Of a DNA stretch of 44,400 nucleotides, positions 1 through 8,256 are shown in pieces; within the stretch, counting starts at the first letter, position 1, and every line of letters starts with the position of its first letter. Below the pieces are notes generated by a model that had not been told where the DNA came from, did no database searches, and saw nothing but the letters and a program-made list of their open reading frames with translations. The DNA comes from Pseudomonadota bacterium. GTDB lineage: Bacteria > Pseudomonadota > Gammaproteobacteria > Pseudomonadales > Moraxellaceae. Made by a program: the position numbers and the translations under genes. The stretch is from the NCBI GenBank assembly GCA_021851865.1, contig JAJZBU010000024.1, positions 1 to 44,400 of the forward strand, in the 5' to 3' direction.

Positions 1-36
1 AACGCCTCGAGATCATCTCTCGGGGCGTTCTTCTTT
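1..36 (+). terminator. Rho-independent-type hairpin at the window edge
   Basis: Arms 1-12 and 18-29 pair over 12 bp with one T-G wobble around a 5-nt loop, followed by the pyrimidine tract CTTCTTT. This is a good intrinsic terminator for a plus-strand transcript that starts left of the window. The gene it serves is not visible. The stem could extend further left than base 1. Confidence 0.6.
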
Positions 37-80
37 GCGTGCAAATATTCGAAGGCAATGGGCGTTGCGCGAATCGTGAA

Positions 81-334
81 TCAAGTGCGAAGAGTCAAAT
101 TTTGATCATCAGCGTGGAACTTGCGGCCACCCCAGAAATCGATCTCGATCTCGATGGACGAGACATCCCGCCATACTCCTGATGTCACTCCCGCGTGTAG
201 CCTGCGGAGTTCTTCGATGACGTCGGCTTGCTTATCCTCGGGAACTCGCTCTGTCACCGCGCGCTGAATGCAGGAAAGCGGTTAAAGTTGCGGATAGCGT
301 CCGGTCGCCTGGCATTGTGCCTGATCTCATCCAT
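81..334 (-). pseudogene. Decayed, frameshifted small coding remnant, unrecognised
   Basis: Two minus-strand reading frames look joined by a frame change near 255-285. The first, open from before 334, includes an ATG at 334 (protein starting MDEIRHNARRPD) and stops at 254-256. The second runs from a GTG at 257 to TGA at 81-83 (58 codons), containing VIEELRRLHAG and IEIDFWGGRKFHADD, a composition like real protein. Neither has a convincing ribosome site. I do not recognise the family. The whole stretch 37-471 holds no intact gene, and it could equally be non-coding sequence with chance open frames. Confidence 0.25.
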
Positions 335-471
335 ACTTGCTGCACTGCCTTCCCTTCTCAGGAACTCAGGCACATGTCCTCCGAGCGCACCTTGGCTGCA
401 GTGACGCGAAAGTATTTTTATTGGGCGCAGGCTCTATTGATGCTGCTTTCAGCGACCAGCCGAGTGCCTGC

Positions 472-1731
472 TTACTTCTGTGCCGCTCCGCTTGGCAGTC
501 GTTGCGAGATGGTGTAGAGCAGTTTGGCGAGGGCGGGCAGGTGTGGACCGAGCAAGGCCTTGCCCGAGGTCATCAGCGCGACGCTGCTGTCGCGCGCCTG
601 GTCCGCCCAGCAGAAGATGCTGGTGAGGCCGAGATGGCCAAAAGCCAGCGAAGTCTGTGGTCCGAACAGGCCTAGGGGACGGGAGCCGAGCATGAAGCCC
701 AGGGAATAGCGCATCGGCAGCAGCAGTGAAGTGTCCAGTTCCGGTCCTTGCGCCTCGAGGATGGCGCGGTGCACCGTCGCTGGTTCAAAAACCTGCACAT
801 CGCCGTAGCGGCCACGCTGGCGCAGCATCTCAAAGAAGCGGCAGGCTTCTTCGGCGCTGGCATAGATGTTTCCGGCGGGAATCAGTGCGTCGAGAAAACG
901 CGGATCATTGCTCATGTCGACTGCGGTTTCGAGAGAAGCGCCGAGGACGTGGCGTAGATAGGCGTCGAGGGGGAAGAGCGGCCGTACCCCGGTGGCATAG
1001 TGAGTGATCCATCGGGATCTTTCGCTTGTTGGCAGACCGAAGCTGAAATGGCGCATGCCCATGGGTTGGCGGATGACACGATCGAGCAGATGGCGGGCGT
1101 CTTTGCCGGTTACGCGCTGGATCAACTCGCTGAGGATGAAGCCTGCGGTCAAGGCATGGTAAGCGAGGCGTCGTCCGCTACGCGACACCGGGCGGGCGGC
1201 GCACAGGCGTTGCACGATGGCAGGATGATCGAAGAGGAGTTCAGGTTCGAAATCACCCTCGAGGCGCGGGATGCCGCCACGGTGCGTGAGCAGATGGTAG
1301 ATCGTCGCGTTTTTCTTGCCGTGTACGCCATATTCAGGAATGTAGCGGCTGATAGGGTCGGTGAGGTCGATCAGCCCTTCCTGATTGAGCCAATGGATCA
1401 GCATGGCGGTCACGGCTTTCGACGCTGAAAACAGACAGATGGGGTCGTCATAACGAACAGCGACGGCGCCGGCTTCGTCTTCTTGTCCGGGGCCATAGCC
1501 ACGCGCGTGCCCGAGGCCACGTTGCAGCAGGATGGCGCCGCGGTGGCGCAAACAAAAGGTGATGGCGGGGAAAACGCCACTGCGATACAGATCTTCGACC
1601 GCCTGCCAGATGGCGGCGACGCTGCCGGCCGGCAATCCGGTGCTTTCGGCGGCGGCTTCGTCAGGCGCAATGCTTCGGCGTGACGAGAGGTCGGCGGGCA
1701 CGGTGATACGGTTGAAGGAGATCGTACGCAT
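472..1731 (-). CDS. Serine hydrolase of the beta-lactamase / EstB-type esterase family
   Basis: The 419-residue protein has the class C beta-lactamase/penicillin-binding fold signatures. S102-A-S-K105 is the SxxK nucleophile motif, Y191-H-A stands where families have YxN, and a late FGHLGLTS fits the third HxG/KTG-type motif. No signal peptide is visible, so a cytoplasmic esterase of the EstB/LACTB type is likelier than a drug-inactivating periplasmic lactamase. It is the last gene of a minus-strand run, 21 bases after the peroxiredoxin gene, and probably shares its transcript. The ribosome site is weak (a GAGG about 13 bases upstream), so the start could shift. Substrate unknown. Confidence 0.8.
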   Translation of the reverse strand: MRTISFNRITVPADLSSRRSIAPDEAAAESTGLPAGSVAAIWQAVEDLYRSGVFPAITFCLRHRGAILLQRGLGHARGYGPGQEDEAGAVAVRYDDPICLFSASKAVTAMLIHWLNQEGLIDLTDPISRYIPEYGVHGKKNATIYHLLTHRGGIPRLEGDFEPELLFDHPAIVQRLCAARPVSRSGRRLAYHALTAGFILSELIQRVTGKDARHLLDRVIRQPMGMRHFSFGLPTSERSRWITHYATGVRPLFPLDAYLRHVLGASLETAVDMSNDPRFLDALIPAGNIYASAEEACRFFEMLRQRGRYGDVQVFEPATVHRAILEAQGPELDTSLLLPMRYSLGFMLGSRPLGLFGPQTSLAFGHLGLTSIFCWADQARDSSVALMTSGKALLGPHLPALAKLLYTISQRLPSGAAQK

Positions 1732-1752
1732 GGGGGAGAGCCTCGGTCGAGT

Positions 1753-2286
1753 CTAGTCGTGTGTCTTTTGCAAGCTCACTGCATCGCGCAGGACTTGACC
1801 TGGATGGGTCGCCGGATCGACCTGGGTATAGTGGCGGCGTATCTTGCCGCTCGGATCGATGAGAAAAGTCTGGCGTGCGGCGTAGGAGGTGAGGATGATG
1901 TGGTGCAGTACGCCATACTCGTGCGCCGTATCACCGTGCGGATCGGCGAGAATCGGAAAGGGAAGCTGCAGTGCGTGTGCGAATTCAGCGTGTGAACTCT
2001 GCGTGTTCACGCTGATACCGAGAACTTGTATGTGGTGACTCTTGAACAAGGGGTAGAGGTCGCGAAAGCCTTCGGCTTCCTGGGTGCAGCCGGGGGTGCG
2101 ATCTTTCGGGTAAAAATACAGCACCAGCCATTGGCCACGAAAATCGCGGAGGTCGTGCGCATTGCCGAATTGATCGAGACGATGAAAATCGGGAGCGGAT
2201 CGTCCGATCCAGGCATCGGCGTTGTCGGCTTGAACCGGCCCTGACAGGGCGAGCAAGGCGAGTAAGGAAAGGCACCATAACTTCAT
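1753..2286 (-). CDS. Exported Bcp/PrxQ-like peroxiredoxin (one-Cys)
   Basis: The 177-residue protein starts with a clear Sec signal (MKLW then a run of L/A, cleavage likely after A20 in PVQA). It is followed by a thioredoxin-fold peroxiredoxin domain: APDF at 31-34, YFYPKDRTPGC with the peroxidatic cysteine at C67, then EAEGFRD. Bcp enzymes usually have a second cysteine five residues later; here that position is Gly and the mature protein has only C67. It is therefore predicted to be a one-Cys enzyme in the periplasm, reducing peroxides with an external thiol partner. A GGAGG sits about 10 bases before the ATG. It lies 25 bases after the PA4642-family gene in the same run. Confidence 0.85.
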   Translation of the reverse strand: MKLWCLSLLALLALSGPVQADNADAWIGRSAPDFHRLDQFGNAHDLRDFRGQWLVLYFYPKDRTPGCTQEAEGFRDLYPLFKSHHIQVLGISVNTQSSHAEFAHALQLPFPILADPHGDTAHEYGVLHHIILTSYAARQTFLIDPSGKIRRHYTQVDPATHPGQVLRDAVSLQKTHD

Positions 2287-2311
2287 ACGTCAGGCCTCCG
2301 CGCAAGAGAAA

Positions 2312-2605
2312 TCACATGACACCACCGGCGTCTTTGAGGATCTGCAAAAAAACTCCGCCACGGGCATGCCGCGATACGATGCCGGTCAAAGTCTCCCCGA
2401 GCAGGCTACGCGCATTGACGTCGCGGCCGGCATCGCCGTAGATCTGTATGAAACGTTCAAAGTCGTAGGGACGCATGCCCTGATACGCGCGCCAAAGTAC
2501 GCTGAAGTCACCTGATTCGCCAGCGGCACCGGCACGTCCAAGCCAGGACAGAATACGCTCGTCACTCCACGGTTCATCATAGTGGGCCGGTTGTTGCAGC
2601 GCCAT
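2312..2605 (-). CDS. PA4642-family conserved small protein
   Basis: This 97-residue soluble protein reads PWSDERILSWLG at 12-23, then DFSVLWRAYQGMRPYDFERF and AGRDVNARSLLGETL. I recognise this layout as the PA4642 family of Pseudomonas, whose function is unknown to me. An AGAGGA lies six bases before the ATG, which supports the start. It is 23 bases downstream of the DUF349 gene and 25 upstream of the peroxiredoxin gene, so it is almost certainly co-transcribed with both. No cysteines, membrane segment or catalytic motif stand out. Confidence 0.75.
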   Translation of the reverse strand: MALQQPAHYDEPWSDERILSWLGRAGAAGESGDFSVLWRAYQGMRPYDFERFIQIYGDAGRDVNARSLLGETLTGIVSRHARGGVFLQILKDAGGVM

Positions 2606-2628
2606 CAGCGGTCCTCTTTTTTACAGTT

Positions 2629-5175
2629 TCAAGGTTTCAAGGTCTTGTGCAGACAGACAGCGATGCGTTGGTGCAGCTCCGGCGTCGCCGTCTCACAAGG
2701 TATCATGCAGGCTTGCGCCAGGGCTTGCAAGGTGTCAGCGTCGGCACGGCGCTCGCCGCGCGTCCAGCGCTCGAGCAGGAGCTGCCGCTGCAGATCGCTT
2801 TCTGCTGCCTGCGCCGGGATGTCAAGCAGACCTTCCCACAGTAGCAGGGCGCGCTGTCTTTCGCCGCGTGAGCAGGCCAGAGAAGTTTGCGCGAAGTGCT
2901 GTCGCCACGGACGTGGCAGGTCGTCCAGGCTGACCATGGTGTGGCCGGTATCGCGTTGGTCGAGGATGACGATCAGTCGCTCGATGAGATCAGTGCGGCG
3001 TTTTTGCTGCTGCTGTTGGCGCTGTGCCAGGAAGTCCTGGCGACGTTGGTTGATCAGGTTCTGCAGGGGGGAACGGCCCGGATGCTGTTGGGCGAGGGCA
3101 TCAAGTTGCGCCAGGAAGCCGGGGTCATCGCAGGAGAGATCACGCACCTGCGCGAGCAGCTTTTCCTGCGCATCCACCTGTCGCGCTTGCCAAGCGGCGA
3201 TGGCGCCTTGGAACTGCGGCCACAGGCGTTGATTGTCCTGATGGCGGTGGATGCCAAGTTGTCGCCAAGCCTGTTGCAAGGCACGCAGTTCTTGCGCTTG
3301 GCTGAGCTGCTGAGCGGCTGCCACCAGTTCCTGCATGCGCTTTTCCTGCGCCGACTCCTCGACCTGCACCCAGGCGGCGAGACGCTGAATCTGGATGCGC
3401 AGTGCCGCGAGGAGGGCGCGTTGCTCGCGGGTCGATTCAGTCGATGGCTGGCGCAGCTGTGTCCGTAGCTCAGGCAAGCGTTGCCGCAGGGCCCGCCAAG
3501 CTGCAAGGTCGCCGCTAGGGGGGGGCTGCAAGTCGGCCAGTTCGCAGGTCAAGGCGCTGATATGCGCACACCATTGTTTGCGCGCCTCGGCTTTCTGGCG
3601 TAGCCAGTCCTGGCAACGACGGTCGACAGCACGGGTCAACTCGCAGAAGCGCTCATGGCGGGCGCGCGTTTCAGCGTGGTCGAAATGTCCCAGGCTCTTC
3701 CAGTCCTGGCGCAGGGCGCGCAGACGATGATGCAATTCTTCCGGCTCAGCGGCGAGCAGGCTCAGTTCGGTCGCGGCAGCGATGAGTTCGTCCTGTTTGG
3801 GCAGCAGGGCGTAAGTCTGCCAGTCCTGCCATTCCTGCAGGGTTTGGCGGATGGCCTCGAGGCGCTTTTGCTCCGTCTCCTCGTCGCTGGACCAGTGCAT
3901 CATGCGCTGGCCCTGTTCATGCGCGGCCTGCGATTGACCCTGTAGGATCAAGGCTTCCAATTTTTTCAGCGCCGACTGTTGGCGTTCGGAGAGTCGCCGG
4001 TGCGCGGTTTGTGGTTCATGCACCGGTATCGGTGTCGGTGCGGGCGGCAGGTATTGTTGGCGCTCCTGGCGCAGGGCTTGATGCCAAGCCGTGGCGTCGA
4101 TCCAGTCGGGCAGGGGGGCGGCGAGCAGTCGATCGATCAGTTCGAGTCGTTCCTTGGCATCGCTGCTGATGGCGAGACGAGACTCGTTCTGTACCCAGAT
4201 ACCCCACCAGTCCTGCCAAATGGCGAGACTCGCGCGTAGCGATTCGATCTCCGTCGGCAGCGAATCGTCGAGGCTGTCGATGAGCTGTTCGACGCGACTG
4301 ATGCTTTCAGCCCAGCTCAGGAGCTGTTCCGGCTGCAAGGGGGTGGCCCGCAGGTTCTGCAGGGTCGACTGTATCTGATGCAGGACGCGGCGTTGTTCCT
4401 GGGCCTGCGCCATCTGCTGGCAGCGGGCATGGATGAGCTCCCAGGCCTGGGTCAGTTCGACGGGACGCTCATCCGGCGCCAGGGCTTCCCATTGCTGTTC
4501 CAGATGGGCGGCACGGGCGGCGTAGAGGGGGTGCTCGGGGGCGGAGGCGAGTTGCCGCACCTGCTCCTGCAGTTGTTCGCGGCGTAGGCGCTCTTCTTCC
4601 TCGGCGCGGCGCGCCGAGAGCAAGGTGTCGAGTCGTTGCTGCGCCAGGCGATGCACATTCTTGTCACGATTACGGCTTTGTTCAGCGAGTGTCTGTAGCA
4701 GCGGCTCGCTATGAATCTTCTCCGCCGCCGCCAAGCGCAGGGAAGCGACCGACGAATTGAGGGCGATGTCTTCGAGGTGGAGTTCGTCGTTCAGGGCGTG
4801 CACGGCGGCCCGGCGCAGCTCGAGATCGGCCGGACTTTTGATGATGCGGGTGAGGATAGTCGCTAGGCGAGCGGCGGCGATGAAGTCGAGCCGCTGTGAT
4901 TTTTCCGGTGCCTGATCCTGGGGGCGTAACAAGAGCTCGAGCGCGTGATCCCAGGCAGCATCGCGCACCTGGGCGTCGAGGTCGCGCTGTGCCAGTTCGA
5001 GCAGCTTGGGAAGACTGTGCAAGCGACGCACGGCCTGGGCGCGGACCAGGGGCTCGCTGTCGCTCTCGGCCATGACTTGCAAGCGTGCATCGCCATCAGG
5101 CATACCGAGCAAGGCCTGGATGCGCAGTTGCGCTTTCGGGCTATCCCAGCGCGGGCGAAGGAAAAGATTAAGCAT
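2629..5175 (-). CDS. DUF349 domain protein, long coiled-coil
   Basis: The protein has 848 residues if it starts at the ATG at 5175 (MLNLFLRPRWDS). That start lies two bases after the stop of the acyltransferase gene; an upstream in-frame ATG would overlap that gene and adds an untypical N-terminus. The N-terminal ~200 residues look like a helical repeat (HEAT-like) region. The rest is Gln/Arg/Leu-rich helix with at least three DUF349-type units, seen as WEALAPDERP, WKSLGHFDHAETR and WRQLGIHRHQD, each followed by a long helix. DUF349 proteins are cytoplasmic and of unknown role. No enzyme motif is visible. Translational coupling with the upstream acyltransferase is likely. Confidence 0.85.
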   Translation of the reverse strand: MLNLFLRPRWDSPKAQLRIQALLGMPDGDARLQVMAESDSEPLVRAQAVRRLHSLPKLLELAQRDLDAQVRDAAWDHALELLLRPQDQAPEKSQRLDFIAAARLATILTRIIKSPADLELRRAAVHALNDELHLEDIALNSSVASLRLAAAEKIHSEPLLQTLAEQSRNRDKNVHRLAQQRLDTLLSARRAEEEERLRREQLQEQVRQLASAPEHPLYAARAAHLEQQWEALAPDERPVELTQAWELIHARCQQMAQAQEQRRVLHQIQSTLQNLRATPLQPEQLLSWAESISRVEQLIDSLDDSLPTEIESLRASLAIWQDWWGIWVQNESRLAISSDAKERLELIDRLLAAPLPDWIDATAWHQALRQERQQYLPPAPTPIPVHEPQTAHRRLSERQQSALKKLEALILQGQSQAAHEQGQRMMHWSSDEETEQKRLEAIRQTLQEWQDWQTYALLPKQDELIAAATELSLLAAEPEELHHRLRALRQDWKSLGHFDHAETRARHERFCELTRAVDRRCQDWLRQKAEARKQWCAHISALTCELADLQPPPSGDLAAWRALRQRLPELRTQLRQPSTESTREQRALLAALRIQIQRLAAWVQVEESAQEKRMQELVAAAQQLSQAQELRALQQAWRQLGIHRHQDNQRLWPQFQGAIAAWQARQVDAQEKLLAQVRDLSCDDPGFLAQLDALAQQHPGRSPLQNLINQRRQDFLAQRQQQQQKRRTDLIERLIVILDQRDTGHTMVSLDDLPRPWRQHFAQTSLACSRGERQRALLLWEGLLDIPAQAAESDLQRQLLLERWTRGERRADADTLQALAQACMIPCETATPELHQRIAVCLHKTLKP

Positions 5176-5177
5176 GA

Positions 5178-6059
5178 CTACTCCGTGCCGAGGAGGCGAG
5201 CGAGACGACGATCCTTGTTTTGCCAGAGACCGGCGATCCATGCCTGGAATCTTTGTTGGTAATCTTTATCCCGTTCATAGTCGCCATGGCGGCAATCCAT
5301 GGGGATGGGGCGCTGTTCGACTTCGACGACGACATGATGTAGGCGACCGCAGGCCAGGTCCCAAAGCGTCGGGGTGCCTTCCGGGTAGGCGATGGTGATG
5401 TCGAGGACGCGATCCATCTTGTTGCCCAGGGCTTGCAGGACAAAGGCGATCCCGCCGGTCTTGGGGCGCAGCAGGTGTCGGTAAGGAGAGTTTTGTTGTG
5501 CATGCTTGTCGGCACTCAGGCGCGTCCCCTCTAGAAAATTGACGATGGCCACCGGCTGATCCTGAAAATGGGCGCAGGCGGCACGTGTACGCGCGAGATC
5601 GGCACCACGTTGTTGCGGATGACGGGCGAGGTAGGCGTGGGAATAGCGCTTCATGAAGGGCATGTTCAAGGCCTTGCAGGCGAGGCCGAGGAAGGGAAAG
5701 TAGAGTAACTCGTATTTGAGGAAAAAACGCAGGAAGGGCAGGCGTAGGTGAAAGATGTGAAAAAGGACGAGAATGTCGACCCAGGATTGATGATTGGCGA
5801 GCAGCAGATGCCAGCCTTGCGGGTCCAGCTCCTCGGGCATGTGCACCGACCAGCGTAGCGATGGATTCAAGATGCGGAGGATGCGTGACCATGTGCGCAC
5901 CCAGTCTTCGGCGATTTTCTCGACGCATGCTTTCATGCGCACCTGCAGCGGACGCGAGGTCAGTGGAATGAGCAGCGACACCAGCACGATCAGGCTGCCG
6001 TGCAGTGCCGTGTTGAGAAAGCCCACGATGAGAAAAAACATGCCGCGCAGGGATGCCAT
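5178..6059 (-). CDS. YihG-like lysophospholipid/1-acylglycerol-phosphate acyltransferase
   Basis: The 293-residue membrane protein has one or two N-terminal membrane segments (about 6-34) and the PlsC-family motifs. NHQSWVD gives the catalytic H90-x4-D95 pair, FLEGTR at 175-180 binds the phosphate, and FMKRYSHAYLARHP fits the YihG/OlsA subgroup from memory. It should transfer an acyl chain to a lysophospholipid or related acceptor at the inner membrane. It sits 62 bases after the helicase gene and two bases before the DUF349 gene. The exact acyl acceptor cannot be read from sequence. Confidence 0.88.
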   Translation of the reverse strand: MASLRGMFFLIVGFLNTALHGSLIVLVSLLIPLTSRPLQVRMKACVEKIAEDWVRTWSRILRILNPSLRWSVHMPEELDPQGWHLLLANHQSWVDILVLFHIFHLRLPFLRFFLKYELLYFPFLGLACKALNMPFMKRYSHAYLARHPQQRGADLARTRAACAHFQDQPVAIVNFLEGTRLSADKHAQQNSPYRHLLRPKTGGIAFVLQALGNKMDRVLDITIAYPEGTPTLWDLACGRLHHVVVEVEQRPIPMDCRHGDYERDKDYQQRFQAWIAGLWQNKDRRLARLLGTE

Positions 6060-6121
6060 GAACGATGACTCGCCATCACGATTGCTCTGGCGCGATTATA
6101 GTCGGGTGTAGGCGCATAGGG

Positions 6122-8122
6122 TCAACTTATCATCTTAGCTTCTGCCAACGAGTGCTGTTTCGGGCGCGCTGCTTGTAGCCAGCGTTGCAGCAAAAGACTG
6201 GCTTGTGGCGGTGGTGGACCGATCCACAGGCAGGTTGTGCGAGCGCGGCTCAGGCCGACGTAGGCTAGGCGTCGCGCCTCATCCTCCTGTTGCTCGGCAT
6301 AGGGGCGGCGCGTGTCCGACAGGCCGAGGTGGGCGCGTAAGAGCCGGTCGCGCCAGTCGTGGCCTTGGGCACGTGGGATGTCGCCGAGGATGACGGCGGT
6401 ATCGGCCTCCAGGCCTTTGGCGGCATGGAGGCTGCAGAGGCGAATGTACTGGCGCCAGGAAAGGGGGATACGTCTCGTCGCTTCCGCGAGCAGGGACTGT
6501 CGGGCGCTCATCAGGAGCAGGTCGGGAGGCTTGGGCGATGGTTGCAAAAGACGTTCGAGGAGCTGCAGGATGCTGCGCCAGGCGGGATCGGCGACATGCA
6601 CGCCGAGGATGTGCGGATGGCTGTAGTAGAGGACGTCGGGGCCGTTCGCGGCGCAGCGGTGTGCCTGGGTGTGGCGTTGGCTGCGCCGGCTGACGTCTTC
6701 CAAGGCACATTGGCTGGCGCTGACGATGGTCGTCGTGCTGCGAAAGTTGTCGGGTAAAACGATGTCCTGCAAGTCCTGCCCGGCCCGTCGCACATGCTGG
6801 TGTAGATCGAGGAGCAAGTCACTGCAGGCGCCGCGCCAGCCATAGATGGACTGCCAGTCGTCACCGATGGCCATCAGACTGATGGCGTGTCCGTGCTGCT
6901 GCAGATCCTGTTGCTGGCGCAGCAACCAAAGCAGGGTGGGACGATTGATGTCCTGGGCTTCATCGATCAGAAGGTGGCACAAGGCGGTCTGTGTCGAGGC
7001 TGACGCCTGCAGAAAGAGCATGTCATAGCTCGGTCGATGCAGTTGTTGTAGACGACGCTGCAGGTGGCGCATAAAGAGATGCAAGGCGGTGAGCAGGAGC
7101 TTCTCCTCGGCCTGCGCTCCGCTTCGCGCGCGCCGCGGTGGAATCCATTCGCCGAGGGCATGCAGATATTGCGCGTAGAGCCAGAGGTGCTCATGCAGCG
7201 GGCGTGGCTGTGCATCGCCTGGACAGAAAACCCTCGGCATGGGTGGACAGGCGCGCGGTATTTGACCTTGTCCGCACAGCCAAGCCTGGCCTTCTTCAGC
7301 CGATAGCCAGTGGGCATGACCGGGCGCCTGTTGGACGAAATGTTGGCGTCGTCTCTCGATGTGCGGACCATCGGGGCAGAGCGCTTCGTCGAGAAAGAGA
7401 TAGTGCCCCTGGACGAAGACGTGCGCGTGCAGATCGAGGCCGGGTAAGCGCTGTGGCGGACCGAGTCTTGCCGCATGCGTTTGCACTTCCGCCGCGTCGT
7501 GACGTCGTCGTTCGGGATCGCTGGCGGTGATCGTCGCCGGACGCAGGATATCGAGCAGGGCGGTGATCGTGCGCCGAAAGCGTCGATCGTTCTGCCATAG
7601 TTCGCTATAGAGACGGCGCAACAGCAGCGGAGAGCTGGTGTCCTCATTGTTCGCCATGAAGATATGGCAGGGGGGATGGGCACTGAGCAGTCTGGCGTGG
7701 AAGGTGGTGATCAGATGCCTTGCCTGTGGCTCGCTGTATGGCCAAGCGAGCACTCTGGCCATATGTAGCAGCCGGGTGCGTAGATCTTGACAGCTGGCGC
7801 GGGTGAAGCTGAACAGGCTGACGTGCTGATCATCGATCTGCAGATGGCGCAAAAGAAAGATCAGGCGCAGCAACAAGGCGCTGGACTTGCCGGACCCGGC
7901 GCCGGCGAGAACCCGACAGGCCGTCGCCGGACTGAGGATCATCTGCCATTGTGCGGTGCTTGGGGAGCGTAAAACACCGGCGCTGATCAAACGGCCGACG
8001 TCCGCCTGCATGGCCGCGATGTGAGCCGGCCGCACATTGAGATCCTTGGTGTCGATGCGCAAGAACGTGCGCGGGTGGAGGCGTCGATACAGTCCGTCCC
8101 AAAGATTCATCAGCGGGTCCAT
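6122..8122 (-). CDS. UvrD/Rep superfamily I helicase, helicase IV (HelD)-like
   Basis: The 666 residues carry the full SF1A helicase set. Walker A is AGAGSGKS at 73-80 and Walker B LIDEAQD near 387. Motif III, GDDWQSIYGWRG near 424, has the DDW form typical of helicase IV. Motif V (LHAAKGLEAD near 570) and motif VI (YVGLSRART near 624) follow. It is an ATP-driven 3'-5' DNA translocase, likely in repair or fork processing. Length fits HelD (about 680). The first ATG has AAGG about seven bases upstream; a second in-frame Met (MNLWDG, at 8110) is an alternative start. It heads the minus-strand run that continues into lipid and stress genes. Confidence 0.85.
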   Translation of the reverse strand: MDPLMNLWDGLYRRLHPRTFLRIDTKDLNVRPAHIAAMQADVGRLISAGVLRSPSTAQWQMILSPATACRVLAGAGSGKSSALLLRLIFLLRHLQIDDQHVSLFSFTRASCQDLRTRLLHMARVLAWPYSEPQARHLITTFHARLLSAHPPCHIFMANNEDTSSPLLLRRLYSELWQNDRRFRRTITALLDILRPATITASDPERRRHDAAEVQTHAARLGPPQRLPGLDLHAHVFVQGHYLFLDEALCPDGPHIERRRQHFVQQAPGHAHWLSAEEGQAWLCGQGQIPRACPPMPRVFCPGDAQPRPLHEHLWLYAQYLHALGEWIPPRRARSGAQAEEKLLLTALHLFMRHLQRRLQQLHRPSYDMLFLQASASTQTALCHLLIDEAQDINRPTLLWLLRQQQDLQQHGHAISLMAIGDDWQSIYGWRGACSDLLLDLHQHVRRAGQDLQDIVLPDNFRSTTTIVSASQCALEDVSRRSQRHTQAHRCAANGPDVLYYSHPHILGVHVADPAWRSILQLLERLLQPSPKPPDLLLMSARQSLLAEATRRIPLSWRQYIRLCSLHAAKGLEADTAVILGDIPRAQGHDWRDRLLRAHLGLSDTRRPYAEQQEDEARRLAYVGLSRARTTCLWIGPPPPQASLLLQRWLQAARPKQHSLAEAKMIS

Positions 8123-8256
8123 CCCGGGCCTTTGAGTTGTTGATCATCTCCTGGTGACGTGAACAATCCGGGTCAATGCCGTGGCAGTTGCCGTCATTGG
8201 CAGGCCATGCACGGGCGCCTTAAGCTGTCGCGGTAACGTCATCAGGAGAGCTCGTC
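8123..8256. promoter_or_regulatory. Divergent promoter region, helicase / CoA racemase
   Basis: This 134-base gap separates two divergent genes and must hold both promoters. AGGAGA at 8245-8250 is a strong ribosome site for the rightward gene. I could not pick convincing -35/-10 pairs. Confidence 0.4.

Noticed and set aside
7830-8147. Alternative minus-strand start with a good AGGAG upstream, at 8147
   Set aside because: It is in a different frame from the helicase and yields a basic low-complexity peptide without the Walker motif.
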